64,000 nt of DNA from Rostratula benghalensis (taxonomy: Eukaryota > Chordata > Aves > Charadriiformes > Rostratulidae). The translations under genes were made by a program, and so were the position numbers. The notes under the pieces are model-generated. The model saw only the letters and a list, made by a program, of their open reading frames with translations, had not been told where the DNA came from and ran no database searches. This document shows positions 25,094 to 36,084 of the stretch, one piece after another. Positions within the stretch are counted from its first letter, which is position 1; every line of letters starts with the position of its first letter. The stretch is from assembly GCA_013399305.1 (NCBI GenBank), contig VXAI01000160.1, forward strand, positions 1,067,159 through 1,131,158. Direction: 5' to 3'.

Positions 25094-25550
25094 ATGGGAC
25101 CAGATGGGATCCAGCTGAGGGTACCGAGGGAGGTGGCAGAAGTGATCATCAAGCCACTTCCCATTATTTACCAGTAGTCCAGGCAAAACAAAGAGGTCCC
25201 AGTTGACTGGCAAATGCGATGCCCATCCACAAGAAGGACCAAAAGGATGATTGAGGGAAGTACAAGCCTGTCTGTCTGACCTCAATGCCTGGAAAGGTTA
25301 TGGAACAGATCATCCTGGGTGCCGTTATGCAGCACATGAAGGACACCCAGGTAATCAGGCCCAGTCACCACGGGTTTATGAATATCAGGCCCTGCTTGAT
25401 GAACCTGATCTCCTTCTAGCATAAAGTGACACACTTGGTAGATGAGGGAAAGGCTGTGGATGTTGTTTACTGGACTTCAGTAAGTCCTTTGAAACAGTTT
25501 CTCACAGCATTCTCCTGAAGAAACTAGCTGACCATGGCTAAGATGGGAGT

Positions 25551-25817
25551 ATGCTTTGCTGGGCAAAAAGCTGGCTGGAGGGTGATACCCAGAGAATGGT
25601 GGTAAATGGAGTTAAATCCAGTTGGTGGCCAGTCAAGAGTGGTGTTCCCCAGGGCTTGGTATCAGGGCCAGTCCTCTTCAATATCTTTTTCAATGATCTG
25701 GACAAGGGGATTATGTGCACCCTCAGTAAGTTTGCAGACAACAACAAATTGGACAGTAGTGTTGAGCTGTTTGAGGGTAGAAAGGCTCTAGAGAGGGATC
25801 TGGACAGGCTGGATTGA
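25551..25817 (+). pseudogene. CR1 ORF2 reverse-transcriptase fragment (broken)
   Basis: The longest open piece of the host CR1's ORF2, 88 codons. It carries VKSGVPQG (reverse-transcriptase motif B-like region), [13 protein letters not shown], and KFADN, where the family has the catalytic FADD (motif C). The second aspartate is Asn here (AAC at 25740-25742), consistent with a single G-to-A change. That alone should abolish polymerase activity. It ends at a stop where the family continues with W. Upstream and downstream frames contain further stops, so no functional protein is possible. Confidence 0.9.
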
Positions 25818-26485
25818 TGGTTTGAGATGAAGTTCAACAAGGCTGAGTGCTGGGTCCTGCACTTGGGTCACAACCCCATGCAGTGCCACAGGATTGGGGA
25901 AGAGTGGCTGGAGAGCTGCCTGGCAGAAAAGAACCTAGGGGTGGTGGTCAGCAGCTGACTGAACAAGAGCCAGCAGTGTGCCCAGGTGTCCAAGAAGGCC
26001 AACAGCGTCCTAGCCTGTATCAAGAACAGTGTGGAAAGTAGGACTAGGGAAGTGATTGTCCCCCTGTACTCAGCACAAGTGAGGCCCCACCTTGAGTACT
26101 GTGTCCAGTTTTGGGCCCCTCACTACAAAAAGGATATTGAAGTACTCTAGTGAGTCCATAGAAGGGCAACAAAGGTGGTGAGGGGTCTGAAAGACAAGTC
26201 TTATGAAGAGTAGCTGAGAGAAATGGAGGCTGAGGGGGAGACCATATCGCTCTCTACAGCTATCTGAAAGGAGGTTGTAGAGAGGTGGGGGTTAGTCTCT
26301 GTTCCCAAGTCACAGGGGATAGGACAAGAAGATATGGCCTCAAGTTTCAACAGGAGAAGTTCATACTGGATATTAGGAAAAAATTTTACACTGAAAGGGT
26401 TATGATTTAGTGATGATTTTTGTCAGTGTTAGGTTGATGGTCTGAAAGGTCCTTTCCAGCCCAGGTAATTCTATGATTCTATCGT

Positions 26486-26493
26486 AATAAGGA
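26486..26493. repeat. Right target-site duplication of the 24.7-26.5 kb CR1
   Basis: Second copy of AATAAGGA, beginning two bases after the last tail octamer. Confidence 0.8.
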
Positions 26494-26494
26494 A

Positions 26495-28860
26495 TTTCTA
26501 TTCTATTACAATGCTTCCTAAAAATATGTGTGTAATTACATTATGGCATATGCATATATTCTCCTTTATAGGCCTAAGTCTCTTCTGTGGTATAATAGTG
26601 AATTCTGTAGAATAAGACAAAGTGTCACTAGTTTATTTGAAAATTGCTAACTGTGTTGTGATAGACCATAAATTAGTGGACTACACACTGTTTGTATTAT
26701 GGCTGGCATAGGTATGGATTAGTCCCTGATGTTTCTCAACATTTTGTGTTCACACAGAGTTTGTCATGCATTATCACTAAAGTGTCACCCAAAGTGTAAC
26801 ATGATTGTATTCTCTTTTATTAATCAGAGAATTATTATTTGATAATTTTCCTCTAAAATAAGAGTTCTGCCCCTGGCACCCTGTTTCAAGACATTACATA
26901 GAGGCATCCAGCTTATATTTAAACAGAGACATTACATATTACATTGCAATAAATATACAGTTTTCATAGTAAGGAGTAGCACAGATTTTTATTTGCTCTG
27001 GACATCCCAGGAATTCATGTGCTATGAATCCCTCAGGAAGACAACACACTGGGTTTTTTGTCCCTTTTCTTCTAAACAGTTAAGAGCTCAGTACAATATT
27101 AGGGTGCAGTCACGAGGATCGGGTATTCTAAATGAGAAGATTAATTTTAACAGCTGCATGAAGCTAAATAACCTAACCAGATTTAGAACTCTTTCTAACT
27201 GGAGCTGAGATTTTGAAAATGGATGTGTGGTATTGAAAAATTTATTATAGAGGGGGGAAATCTGGATGTTATTAGGAAATACATGAAAAATATAGAAATG
27301 GATTATCAATTTTTATGTGGGTCTACAGGACTGTATGCCCACAGTTCCAATATCAACAAATTAGGTGTAAACTTCAGCTAAGAAAATTTAATCCCTTCTA
27401 GCATAATTTTCAGTGTGTTTACATTTTTCCTCTCTGAAATTTGAATAATTGAGAAGAAAAATTGGCCCAGGTTCTCAGCTTTTTCCAACACAGGCTGAGT
27501 TATAGATAGCAGGCTACAAATGCACCGCTTGTAATTCAGTGATCCTGTGCAGTTGTTCACCAGTCCTTAGCAACTTCTGAGGTTCTCTAAATTAAACTGG
27601 ATGGTTATGATTCTAAAGGGAAGACATAATGCTTGATGACTGCTGAAAAACAGAGCATGCATTCATGTCCCCGCTATGTTTGTTTTCCAGATAGAAACTC
27701 CTAGGAAAATAGGGTTGGAGAATATTGATCCAGTCTGACACACTAGACATGAAGGTCTGAAATTTTACGTTTTTAAAGCTAGTGGCATAGCATCCATTGA
27801 TGCTATGTTTTAGCTCGTTGGGCCAATAACTTAAGCGCCTGTAGGAGATTTTGGCCTTGAATGTTTCCTTTTGATTGTTTTTTTTTATCCTTTTCCTTAT
27901 TCAGTTGACACTATTTGAATATATAACTTGGTTGTTTCTTTTTTATCAGTGCAGAACTGAACTTTCCCAGATGCAAGACTAATCCTGAGAAAGGAAGTTC
28001 TCACAGTATTGCTACTTTTATACGAGACCAAAGATAACCTCATGGCTATTTTTTCTTTGAAACTGCCTTTAAATGCAACAAAAATTAAAGCTGTGAAGAC
28101 AGAAAGCACATAAAAATAATATTATGCTCTCCCTTACATTGTGTACTTTGATTGCAAGTCCAGGTGACTTAACATAGCATAGACATGCGTAAAAAGGGTC
28201 TTGATACAAAATAGATGTTCATGTACCTCTTCCTTTGCTGTTTTTATTTTTCTCTGGCATATCATAACTGTGGACCATCAGGGAAGCTTTCCTATGACTT
28301 CAGATTTCAAAGCTACAGGTGGTCTGCAAGCATGGCACTTCAAAGAGTGTTTTGATTAAATGAAACAATGTTTGTGTAATATGGATCCCAGATCTTTGAA
28401 CTTTTTTTCAGATCAATTCAGCCAACAAAGATTCAATTAGGTGAGATCAGAAGACCCGCTTCCATCCTTTGTTTTCATCTGTCATTCAGCTTTGTCTTTT
28501 CAAATAGCTTTAATACAAAACCAGGGCAAATCATTTATTTTAATGAGGACCACAACCATAATGATGGTGGTGGTGACGATGGTCCTTGTACTAACAGTAA
28601 TAAAACACATTTGCAGCTGGCAACACTGTTTGTTTAAAAAAAACCCCAAAACCTCCAAAACCAACTAGTAAAGCCTGAGTAGTATTTTAACTGAATTAGC
28701 ACATGTTGGCACAAGCCAGGTCTGTATCCGCCACTGAAGCTTATTTAACTGTACGTATCTTGTGGATTTTTTTTTTCCTTCAGTGAAAGAAAAACTGATC
28801 CTAACAGTTTTAAACTTGTTAATTCAAACCATATGTCATAGAGCCAGTCTCCATATGGTG
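26495..28860. other. Unique AT-rich DNA
   Basis: No gene, LTR or CR1 is recognised. Open frames are short and lack domains. Confidence 0.5.
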
Positions 28861-28864
28861 CAAC

Positions 28865-28950
28865 ACCACCTTATATTTACAGGGTGCTGCTTTTCCAAAC
28901 ATTATTCTAAAAGCTTTATTTGCCCCAAATGTAATAGGTGGTACTGAGCT
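28865..28950 (-). mobile_element. Possible MIR/CORE-like SINE relic, minus strand
   Basis: The plus strand reads CCTTATATTTACAGGGTGCT, then GCTTTTCCAAACATTATTCT, AAAAGCTTTATTTGCCC, and GGTGGTACTGAGCTCC. This parallels the antisense of a MIR-type 3' region ('tatatagcgcttttcatcc...caaagcgcttt...gggaaactgag'). It is short and diverged, so the call is tentative. Confidence 0.35.
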
Positions 28951-28959
28951 CCTGAATAC

Positions 28960-29095
28960 AGCTTTTAAAATGCCTCAAGTGTCTAAATCGCATGCTGATA
29001 TAGCAAAAACATGCCGATTATTAAAAGCTAATTACAGACCATTTTATTGGCAAAAGTGTGCTAATCAAGTCCTTGACTGAAAATGTATACTTGAG
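28960..29095. promoter_or_regulatory. Candidate conserved non-coding element
   Basis: A complex, non-repetitive stretch with AATCGCATGCTGATATAGC, then CATGCCGATTATTAAAAGC, TAATTACAG and GCTAATCAAGTCC. The TAATTA and TAATCA cores are homeodomain-type sites and CpGs are retained. No open frame explains it. Conservation is not measured here, so this is inference from sequence texture only. Confidence 0.25.
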
Positions 29096-29099
29096 AGAA

Positions 29100-31495
29100 A
29101 GAAAAGTATTCTGTCAGTCCTCAGTCTCCACACAGGGCAACAAAATATAGGTATAGAAGAAAAATCCATCACCTTGTAGTAAGACTTTTATGATTTGATC
29201 TTCCATGGTTGGATGTCTAAAACTATGCTGGAGTTAGAGACAAGAAGTAGTCTCTACCCATTCTGTCCTTAGGAAAGAAAAAAAACCCAAAACCAAAACA
29301 AACCTCTGGATTTCTGAAGCAAAATTGCAATGGAAAGAATGAAGGAGATTAAAGAGGCTGTTGATTTTGATAATTTTTGTTTGCACTTATCTAAAATTAT
29401 GTGAAAATATCTTTGAAATGTCTGTCTTTGGTATGGAAAAATCCTGAAGAATACCGCAGGGTACATTTTGGGGTCTTTGGAGACCATTTCTTCTATAGCA
29501 CTTCAGTTACTTTACTTGATTTCACCCTTCTTTCTGGGACACTAGAAGATACTTTTTCACCCACCTATCTTAGTACCAACCCACTCACCAAGCTGAGAAG
29601 CCCTACGGAATGGGCAAATGGATCATGGCTTATTCCTCATTAAGCTTTCTTGGGACAGCAAGGGGGAGTTCAGGCAGGCTTGCCTGATAGATAATCTGAA
29701 AACAGATCTTTAGGCAGATGGCATGAGATTATCTGAATTTAATTGTTTGACCTATATAGGGAAGAGTTACTATGTTAAAACATGTACCGTGCCACCCAGA
29801 ACTTCTGTATCTGCTCTTTGTCTCCAGAGACAAAAACCAGCCTATTTTACTGACTCTTACAGAGGAATGGTGTACAATATACACTTTTTCCTACCTTGAC
29901 CAGTAGCTGCTCCACCCAGTCCTGGTGTAAAATGTAAAATTTTGTATTGGAAACCATCACCTGGTGTGTACATGCTTTGGTCTGAAAGGAATCCTGCAGC
30001 CAGGCTCAGGATGGTGAACTGAAAACCCTATTATCCATCATTCTTCATGTATGTAAGCCTGCCTTACAGTCAGTTTCTCTTGGTTGCTCTTCTCTTTTTG
30101 TAATTTCTGGTTAAAGTGAGACTTCCTTGCTCCTGTTAGGAAGGTTCTCAGCTGTTTGATTTCTAAGGCTGTGCAGTATACCATTTTTTCAAAGGACCCA
30201 CAAACCACGAACAAGCCTTAAACTATTGACACATGTGAAGTCAAATTCTCTGATCATTTATACTACAGTAACTAAATCTACCATAGTGAACCTGGAATAG
30301 CTTGCCTGGGATCATGGGAGTTACTTCTGGCTTCTCACTGGTGCAGCTGGAGGCAGAATTTGACCATAGAGAGAAACATTATTATTTAGTTCATTAATCA
30401 CCAAGGAAACATGCTAGCAGAACAATCCTACTGGTTTTCATTATTTCTTTGATAATCTTATTAGAAACAGAATCCTAAATTGCATGCAGAGAATTCAGTG
30501 GAAAGAAAACAGGTAGCATTTAGCAAGCAGTCCAACCTATTTCCAGTCTAATAAATTAATAGCAACATTCTTACAGCAGCCCATGCAAATAAAAGCAAAA
30601 TACAATAGTGTTCTGAAATGAGAAAGGGAAAGAGAAACGCATACACAAATGAAAGAAATAGTTCAGTGTATAATGCCACTGGTTAAAAAATTGCTTATTG
30701 TCTTCAACAGTCTCCCACTTAGATTAAGCTTCCAACCAATTAACCTATTCAGAATACACAATGCTTTCTTAATACAGTAGTAATGAATAGATCAGTGTAA
30801 GAATGATGCATTGTCTATCATTTGAATACATCCTGAAGAGAATGAACTCAAATACAGAAACTAAGCTCAAGATATAAACAAAAGATAAACGGTAAGATGT
30901 GCCTATTTGTTCCAAAGAAAACCAGAGTCCACCACATGATGTAGTGCCATGGTTACTTGAAGATGACCTCTTGTGAAGACCAAGAAATAATAATATGCTG
31001 TGATTTATGATGGTAGATTAGCTAGGCGATTATTTCAGTCAGGAAAGGTGTCCTTTCTGATAACAGCTCAGACAAGTTTCTCCTTGTGCAATGCATGTCT
31101 TGTATCTAATTTTTATTAGTCTTGTTAGCAGTGAAATTAAGGATTTTGATGCTTATGCCACTACTGATAGATAACAAATCAACACAGTAATCTCCTACCA
31201 ACGATTAAAATATCTACTTCAGACTATTCCAGATTTTTCATATTTTCTTTTCTAGCTCTCCACTAATTTCAGGTATGCCTAGTGTCTACTAAGCTACCAG
31301 GAACATATCTTGATTCTAAACCCTGATGCTTTTTTATTGGATATTTTTAAAAAGACATAGGTATTTTTTTTATATCACCCTCAAGCTTTACACCATATCA
31401 GTTCTCTGCATGATACTGAGTTCTCCTATAAGCAAGCTTTTGTCCTTGAGAATGAATGTTAAAAGGGCCAAAAACAAGTTAAATGATCTTGGATT
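29100..31495. other. Unique AT-rich DNA
   Basis: No gene or repeat family is recognised. Near 30330-30362 a phrase resembling an old LINE or SINE 3' UTR (GGCAGAATTTGACC) occurs alone and is not called. Confidence 0.5.
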
Positions 31496-31499
31496 ACAG

Positions 31500-31645
31500 A
31501 CCACAAAGTGCAACATGAGACATCTGTGGTGATTTACTGTCTTTACCACAGACTTCCTTTGTGCACTTCAGCAAGTCACTTGGGTTTTCAGACCTTGGCT
31601 ATACATATATGGACCAGGAACAATAATATCTGGTTTATTGCATAT
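31500..31645 (+). mobile_element. Ancient MIR/CORE-like SINE relic
   Basis: The plus strand shows TTCCTTTGTGCACTTCAGCA then AGTCACTTGGGTTTTCAGAC (the 'gaccttgggcaagtcacttaacctct' core), then ACATATATGGACCAGGAACA and ATAATATC (the 'catctgtaaaatggggataataat' block). The order and spacing fit a MIR-type SINE. The right end fades into unique DNA near 31645. Confidence 0.6.
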
Positions 31646-31649
31646 TTTG

Positions 31650-32400
31650 TTTATCTTCTCTATATAGCTGAAAGTGTTAGAGGATAGTATCTGAGCCCAC
31701 AAAGCGTTGATTACAATGGAGGCTCAACTTATCTGGACCCAGTAAGAGCTACTGGAATGCAAATAGTAGCTGTAGCAGCAGAAATAATAATAAATAGTGG
31801 GGGAAGGGAAGAGATTATCAGCACGATTTACAAAAGGATTGTTCTGTTTATCCCTAACTGTTACACATCCCATATGCCTTTTGCTTTGTCACAGCATGAT
31901 GTTTCCTGAGATCTGCATTCTTCAATCATGGTTGTACTTTGAGCTGAGGTATCCGATTGCTAGTTTGCAGGAAAAAAACCTCATCTTGCCAAATGACTGG
32001 TTCAAGGAAAGGAAGGCCATTTCCCTCCTCTCCCATTCAAGTAACCAAGCTTATACATCTGTGGGGGAAGAGAGATCGGTTTGTTTAGGTTAGTTGTAAT
32101 AGCTATTTAAGACTCTGGAAAGATTAATGATATACTGTGCTTCTGCCTGTTGTATTTGCCATTGTGGCTGTATAAATTATATCCTTTATGAAAATGAGCA
32201 ATTTTAATGTTTTATAAGATAGCTATTGCAAGAGAAATGTGCAGCTGGGGGGAGATGGTTTTGTCTCTCACTTTGGCAAATGAGAGACTGGGGACAAGGA
32301 AACCTATGGGATGTTATTGATGGATTTGGTTGGGGTTACTGTAGTCTCCTCAATAAGCAGACTTTGCAAGATTTGCTGAGAAAGCTCTCCATGTACCTTG
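31650..32400. other. Unique DNA
   Basis: Nothing recognisable. A plus-strand frame of 98 codons (31797-32093) has no known domain. Confidence 0.5.
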
Positions 32401-32404
32401 TTAG

Positions 32405-32598
32405 GCCGCGGTGCCCAATGCCCTCACCACTCAGCTCTCTCTGCCCGAGCAATGCTTCTCGGGGTCTCTGGACTATGAAACCCTGGCAGGGACTGAGGTC
32501 TCCAACAGTGTCCTCTGCGTGGTGTTCACCGCAGCTGGCTCACACCACCACCACCACTTTCTGTGTGGGACTCCCAGGCAGATCAGGGTTTCATCTCT
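32405..32598 (+). other. GC-rich exon-like block, not recognised
   Basis: A sharp local GC rise in AT-rich surroundings. It is preceded by AG (32403-32404) with a weak pyrimidine tract and followed by GTAAGA (32599-32604), a good 5' splice-site match. The frame starting at 32405 is open through the whole 194 bases and encodes, among other residues, five histidines in a row. No protein family is recognised. The block could be an orphan or lineage-specific exon, an exon of a long non-coding RNA, or a GC-rich fragment that resembles an exon by chance. An overlapping frame (32226-32627, 133 codons) is also open. Confidence 0.25.
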
Positions 32599-32629
32599 GT
32601 AAGACACAGCAGGATTTAAGGTTTTGAGC

Positions 32630-34740
32630 TGCAGGTTTCTGAGACAATTCAGCTCTTGCTACAAAGCTGATAAATTTTCTCATAATAAGCTGAGTCATTT
32701 AGGTCATATTAGGTTAACTGACCGTCAGCACTTATTTTATAATATAAATTACTTGTATTGAAATGGGCCACAGGCTTTAGCATCTGATAAATAATTAATA
32801 ATAGAACACAAATGAAATGGAAAGGTTGTAGACCACTTTTTAAAAATTTTGATATGTCAAATACTGCCTGGATTTTTGTGATGTTTTTGTCTTTTTTTTT
32901 TAAATGCAAATCCTCTGAAGTTGCAGTTATGGTTACTAATGATAAGGATAATAAAACATTAATCAAATCTTTACAACTTTAAATAAGAAACTGTGTCTCA
33001 TTAAAGTATATAGCGATCTCAAATGCATTCTTACTTGTACAGCTTCTCTTTTTTATTTCTTCTTTAATTTTAATTATATTTGTCTTTTAGGAATTTAAAA
33101 TTTCATTATATATAAATGAACACACTTGCATACCCTTGCTCCAGCTTAGGCTTTAGCTTAAAAGATGATTGTCCTGATGTGTGGTTTTCAAAAATATGAG
33201 AGAAACAGATAGGTGTGATAAGTGATACAATGACCTGTACAGCAGCATTCCTCTTTACCAACAGAGAAATCATTCTACAAAGTCCGTCAAGTGAAACTAT
33301 GGTTTTATGTAAGAATAAACAAGGTGCTTTTTTATTCATTTTTAAAATAACACAATTTTAAAATAATCAAGATAAAAAGGTCACATATTTATTAATATGT
33401 AGCACACTTCTCATTACTCTGGTAATATTATGCAACTGTTGCCTTTAAGCTGGCAGTTCTTTGCATTCATTTAATGTGCTCCTATATCCTTGTATGTGTC
33501 AAATGTTACTATGCTTTTTGTTTTATTCAATATGAATATATTATTAACCTCTGCAGCACTTATTAGAAGGCAATGCTTTCCCTCCAGAATCCAGAATGAA
33601 GAAGAATTTAAAAGGAAACAAACCCACCAACTCTCAAATACACATGGCCACATCAGAAGCTTCTTTTTAACTGACTCAAAGTGGTAAATTTTACATTGGA
33701 ATACTGATAGTTATTAACTTAAATGCTTAAAGGCCCATAAAAAGTTTATTTTTGAGTCATTATTACTCATTCAGAGACTAGCTTCTCTCTCAGGAGATGT
33801 TACATTTTTGACAAGGGATACACATGCAAACACTGCATTTCCTTTAGGAACAAGAACATTCCCTGACAACGTTTCGGGTAACCTTAATAAGCTAATGATT
33901 ATGCTATTTTGTTACTAGCTTGTTTCCAGGAGGGATGTTTATATTTCAGTAAGCCAAACATCCCAGAACTCAATGTCTCTGGTTTGGCATTATTCTAAAT
34001 CCAAAAGAAAGGGCTTACAGGTGGACAAGCCAGTGGGAAAGAGATGTTGGTCGCATTTCTGGAGTCACAACCTGCTCGTGGATACACAAGGAGGTAAATG
34101 TGTTGTATGTATGCTTTCACCTGCAGTGAGGCCGATGGGCCTGTAGAAAAGGATGCTGAAGGTGAAGCATATCATTCAGGTAGAGTAATTCAGTACTGTA
34201 ATGCAAATGTAATTCATTGAAGTGATTAATTATATAATTTTCCACAACAAAATGTGAGATAAGACAACAGCAGTTTGCTTTGCTGTGATTCAACTGCAAA
34301 ATGTTTGTTAAAAATATTTTTTAATCAACCATCTTAAAAGACACAGGCTTTGTAAACAGTTGGTAATGATACAAATTAAGGAGGCTAATAACCTAATTCA
34401 CGCTGGAGCTGATGTTGTCACAGACATATTAAGGCTTTCTGGACTCATAGTGAATATTGCCAAGGTCACTGAAAGATAATAATTTTCCTCAGTTCTGGAA
34501 GGGTTGTTGACTGCACAAGTAAATATTTTTGACTGTTTACATAGAAACAGTTGAATGTACCGCTCCTCTCCTGACCTTTGACATCTTGTTTAAATACTGA
34601 TTAGTGTTACTGCAATTTGAATATCAGGTACTAAACTGGAATAGCCAAGAATATATGGTTATAAGGTTCTCACATTTTTGGGTTCAGGCAGAAACCTTAT
34701 CTGTAACTCTTATGTGACATGCTACAGAATTTAACACCCA
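32630..34740. other. Unique AT-rich DNA
   Basis: No gene or repeat is recognised. The stretch at 34360-34480 looks like complex unique sequence, but I have no specific evidence of function. Confidence 0.5.
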
Positions 34741-35183
34741 TGCACTATGTCCAATAGCTGGCATCTGCTGGGAAAATGCCACAAGCAGTCTGGGAGATGC
34801 TTGGAGTACATTGAGGAGAGCTTTCTAATCCAGGTGACAGAAAGCCCAAGTAGAGGAAATGTGTTACTTGGCCTGTTACTCACCAAGCCAGAAGAACTCA
34901 AAGGAGAGCCCAAGAGAGCCCAAGAGAGGTGGCAGCCTGGGTTGAAGTGATCATGACCTGGTAGAATTCGTGATCTCAAGGGATGTAGGCCAGGTGAAAA
35001 GTAGAGAAAAGGCTTAAACCTTATAAGAGCAAACTTTCAGTTGTTTAGGGAACTAATGGCTGGGACCCCCCAGGCATAAAGGAGCAGAAGACAACTGTCA
35101 GGTATTTAAAGATATTTTTCTTAAAGAGCTCTCAATTTCCATTTTCAAGGCATTCAAGCAAGGAAGGCAAGACACCAGTATGC

Positions 35184-35606
35184 TTGTGTAAGGTCCACCT
35201 GATCATACTGAATCACAAGAGGGATACTCATACACAATGGAATCAGGGACACACATCTTGGGAAGAATACAGGTATACTGCCCAGGAGTGTAGAGTTGGG
35301 GTCTGGAAACCTAATGCACTGCTGGAGCTAAATTTGGCAAAGGATGTGAAGAGTAGCCTGGGCTCCATCAAAAGAAGTGTGTCCAGCAGGTCACGGGAGG
35401 TGATTCTACCCTTTTATTCTGCTCTTGTAAGACTCCACCTGAAGCATTGTGTCCAGCTTTGGAGTCCTCAGCACAGGAAGGATATGGACATGCTGAAACA
35501 GGCTCAGTGGACAGCCACGAAGATGATCAGAGGGCTGGAGCACCTCTTCTATGAAGACAGGCTGCAAGAGTTGGGGTTATTCAGCCTGGAGAAGAGAAGG
35601 CTCTAG
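35184..35606 (+). pseudogene. Fused CR1 ORF2 remnant, 140 codons open
   Basis: This frame joins the CR1 linker between endonuclease and polymerase (WEEYR...[10 protein letters not shown], residues about 24-56) to the ORF2 C-terminal region (LGSIKRSV to SLEKRRL, residues about 59-140). All catalytic reverse-transcriptase motifs are absent because of the internal deletion at about 35350-35355, which kept the frame. It stops at TAG right after KRRL, where the family continues. It is an enzyme remnant with no expected activity. The ATG at 35184 is arbitrary. Confidence 0.85.
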
Positions 35607-35927
35607 GGAGACCTTATAGCAGCCCTCCAGTATCTAAAAGGAGCCCACGGGAGAGCTGGAGAGGAACACTTTGTCAGGGAGTGTAGTGATAGGACAATGG
35701 CTAATGATATTAAATTGAAAGAGGGGAGATTTAGATTAGATACTAGAAAGAAATTCCTTACTGTGAGGGTGGAGAGACACTGAAAAAGGTTGCCCAAAGA
35801 AGCTGTGGATGCCTCATCACCGGAAGTGTTGAGTGTTGAAGGTCAGGTTGGATGGGGTTTTTAGTTCCTCCCCATGTCAGGGAGGTTAGACCTAGATTAT
35901 CTTTAAAGATTCCTTCTAACCCAAAAC

Positions 35928-35967
35928 ATTCTATGGTTCTATGATTCTAAGATTCTATGATTTTATG
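35928..35967 (+). repeat. CR1 tail, five degenerate octamers
   Basis: ATTCTATG, GTTCTATG, ATTCTAAG, ATTCTATG and ATTTTATG in tandem. This is the 3' terminal repeat recognised by CR1 reverse transcriptase and the longest CR1 tail in the window. Confidence 0.95.
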
Positions 35968-36005
35968 ACTGATACTATGGTGTTCTTGAAGTGTGTCATA
36001 TACTT

Positions 36006-36081
36006 TTGGAAACAATCAGTAAAGTATAGCAAAATCCAACACATTGGAAACAATCAGTAAAGTATAGCCAAATCCAACACA
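36006..36081. repeat. Tandem duplication, 2 x 38 bp
   Basis: Copies at 36006-36043 and 36044-36081 differ at one base (GCAAAATCC versus GCCAAATCC). They lie about 40 bases downstream of the CR1 tail, outside the element. The near identity indicates a recent duplication. Confidence 0.95.
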
Positions 36082-36084
36082 TCC

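Larger units (their letters stand above)
24693..26485 (+). mobile_element. CR1 LINE (ORF2 reverse transcriptase region to 3' tail), plus strand, with 8-bp TSDs
   Basis: A 5'-truncated CR1 covering most of the reverse-transcriptase part of ORF2 through the 3' tail. In order, the plus strand shows the linker RRTKEN (about 24735), KAEVLS (about 24808), SMGPDG (25091 on), a DFSK block (about 25470), VKSGVPQG (about 25630), SKFADN (25725-25742), DLDRLD (25800), LHLGHN (25860), AEKNLGVVV (about 25925), [15 protein letters not shown] (about 26028) and [11 protein letters not shown] (about 26090). The tail is ATTCTATG ATTCTATC at 26468-26483. Many stops and frameshifts exist. AATAAGGA at 24685-24692 and again at 26486-26493 is the target-site duplication. 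A second CR1 end is nested at 24979-25085. The copy is dead. Confidence 0.95.
34745..35968 (+). mobile_element. CR1 LINE with internal deletion (endonuclease end joined to ORF2 C-terminus), plus strand
   Basis: The plus strand first shows the C-terminal endonuclease of CR1 ORF2: a GRCLEYIEESFL-like block (about 34797), then SDHDLVEFVIS (about 34950), with frameshifts. The linker [14 protein letters not shown] follows at about 35254. Then, after [10 protein letters not shown] (35326-35350), the sequence jumps to LGSIKRSV, which in complete elements lies past the reverse-transcriptase core. The C-terminal part ([35 protein letters not shown]) runs to the 3' UTR. The tail has five octamers (35928-35967). 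About 1 kb of ORF2 is therefore missing. ACTATG lies at both edges (34744-34749 and 35974-35979), a weak candidate target-site duplication. Confidence 0.93.
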
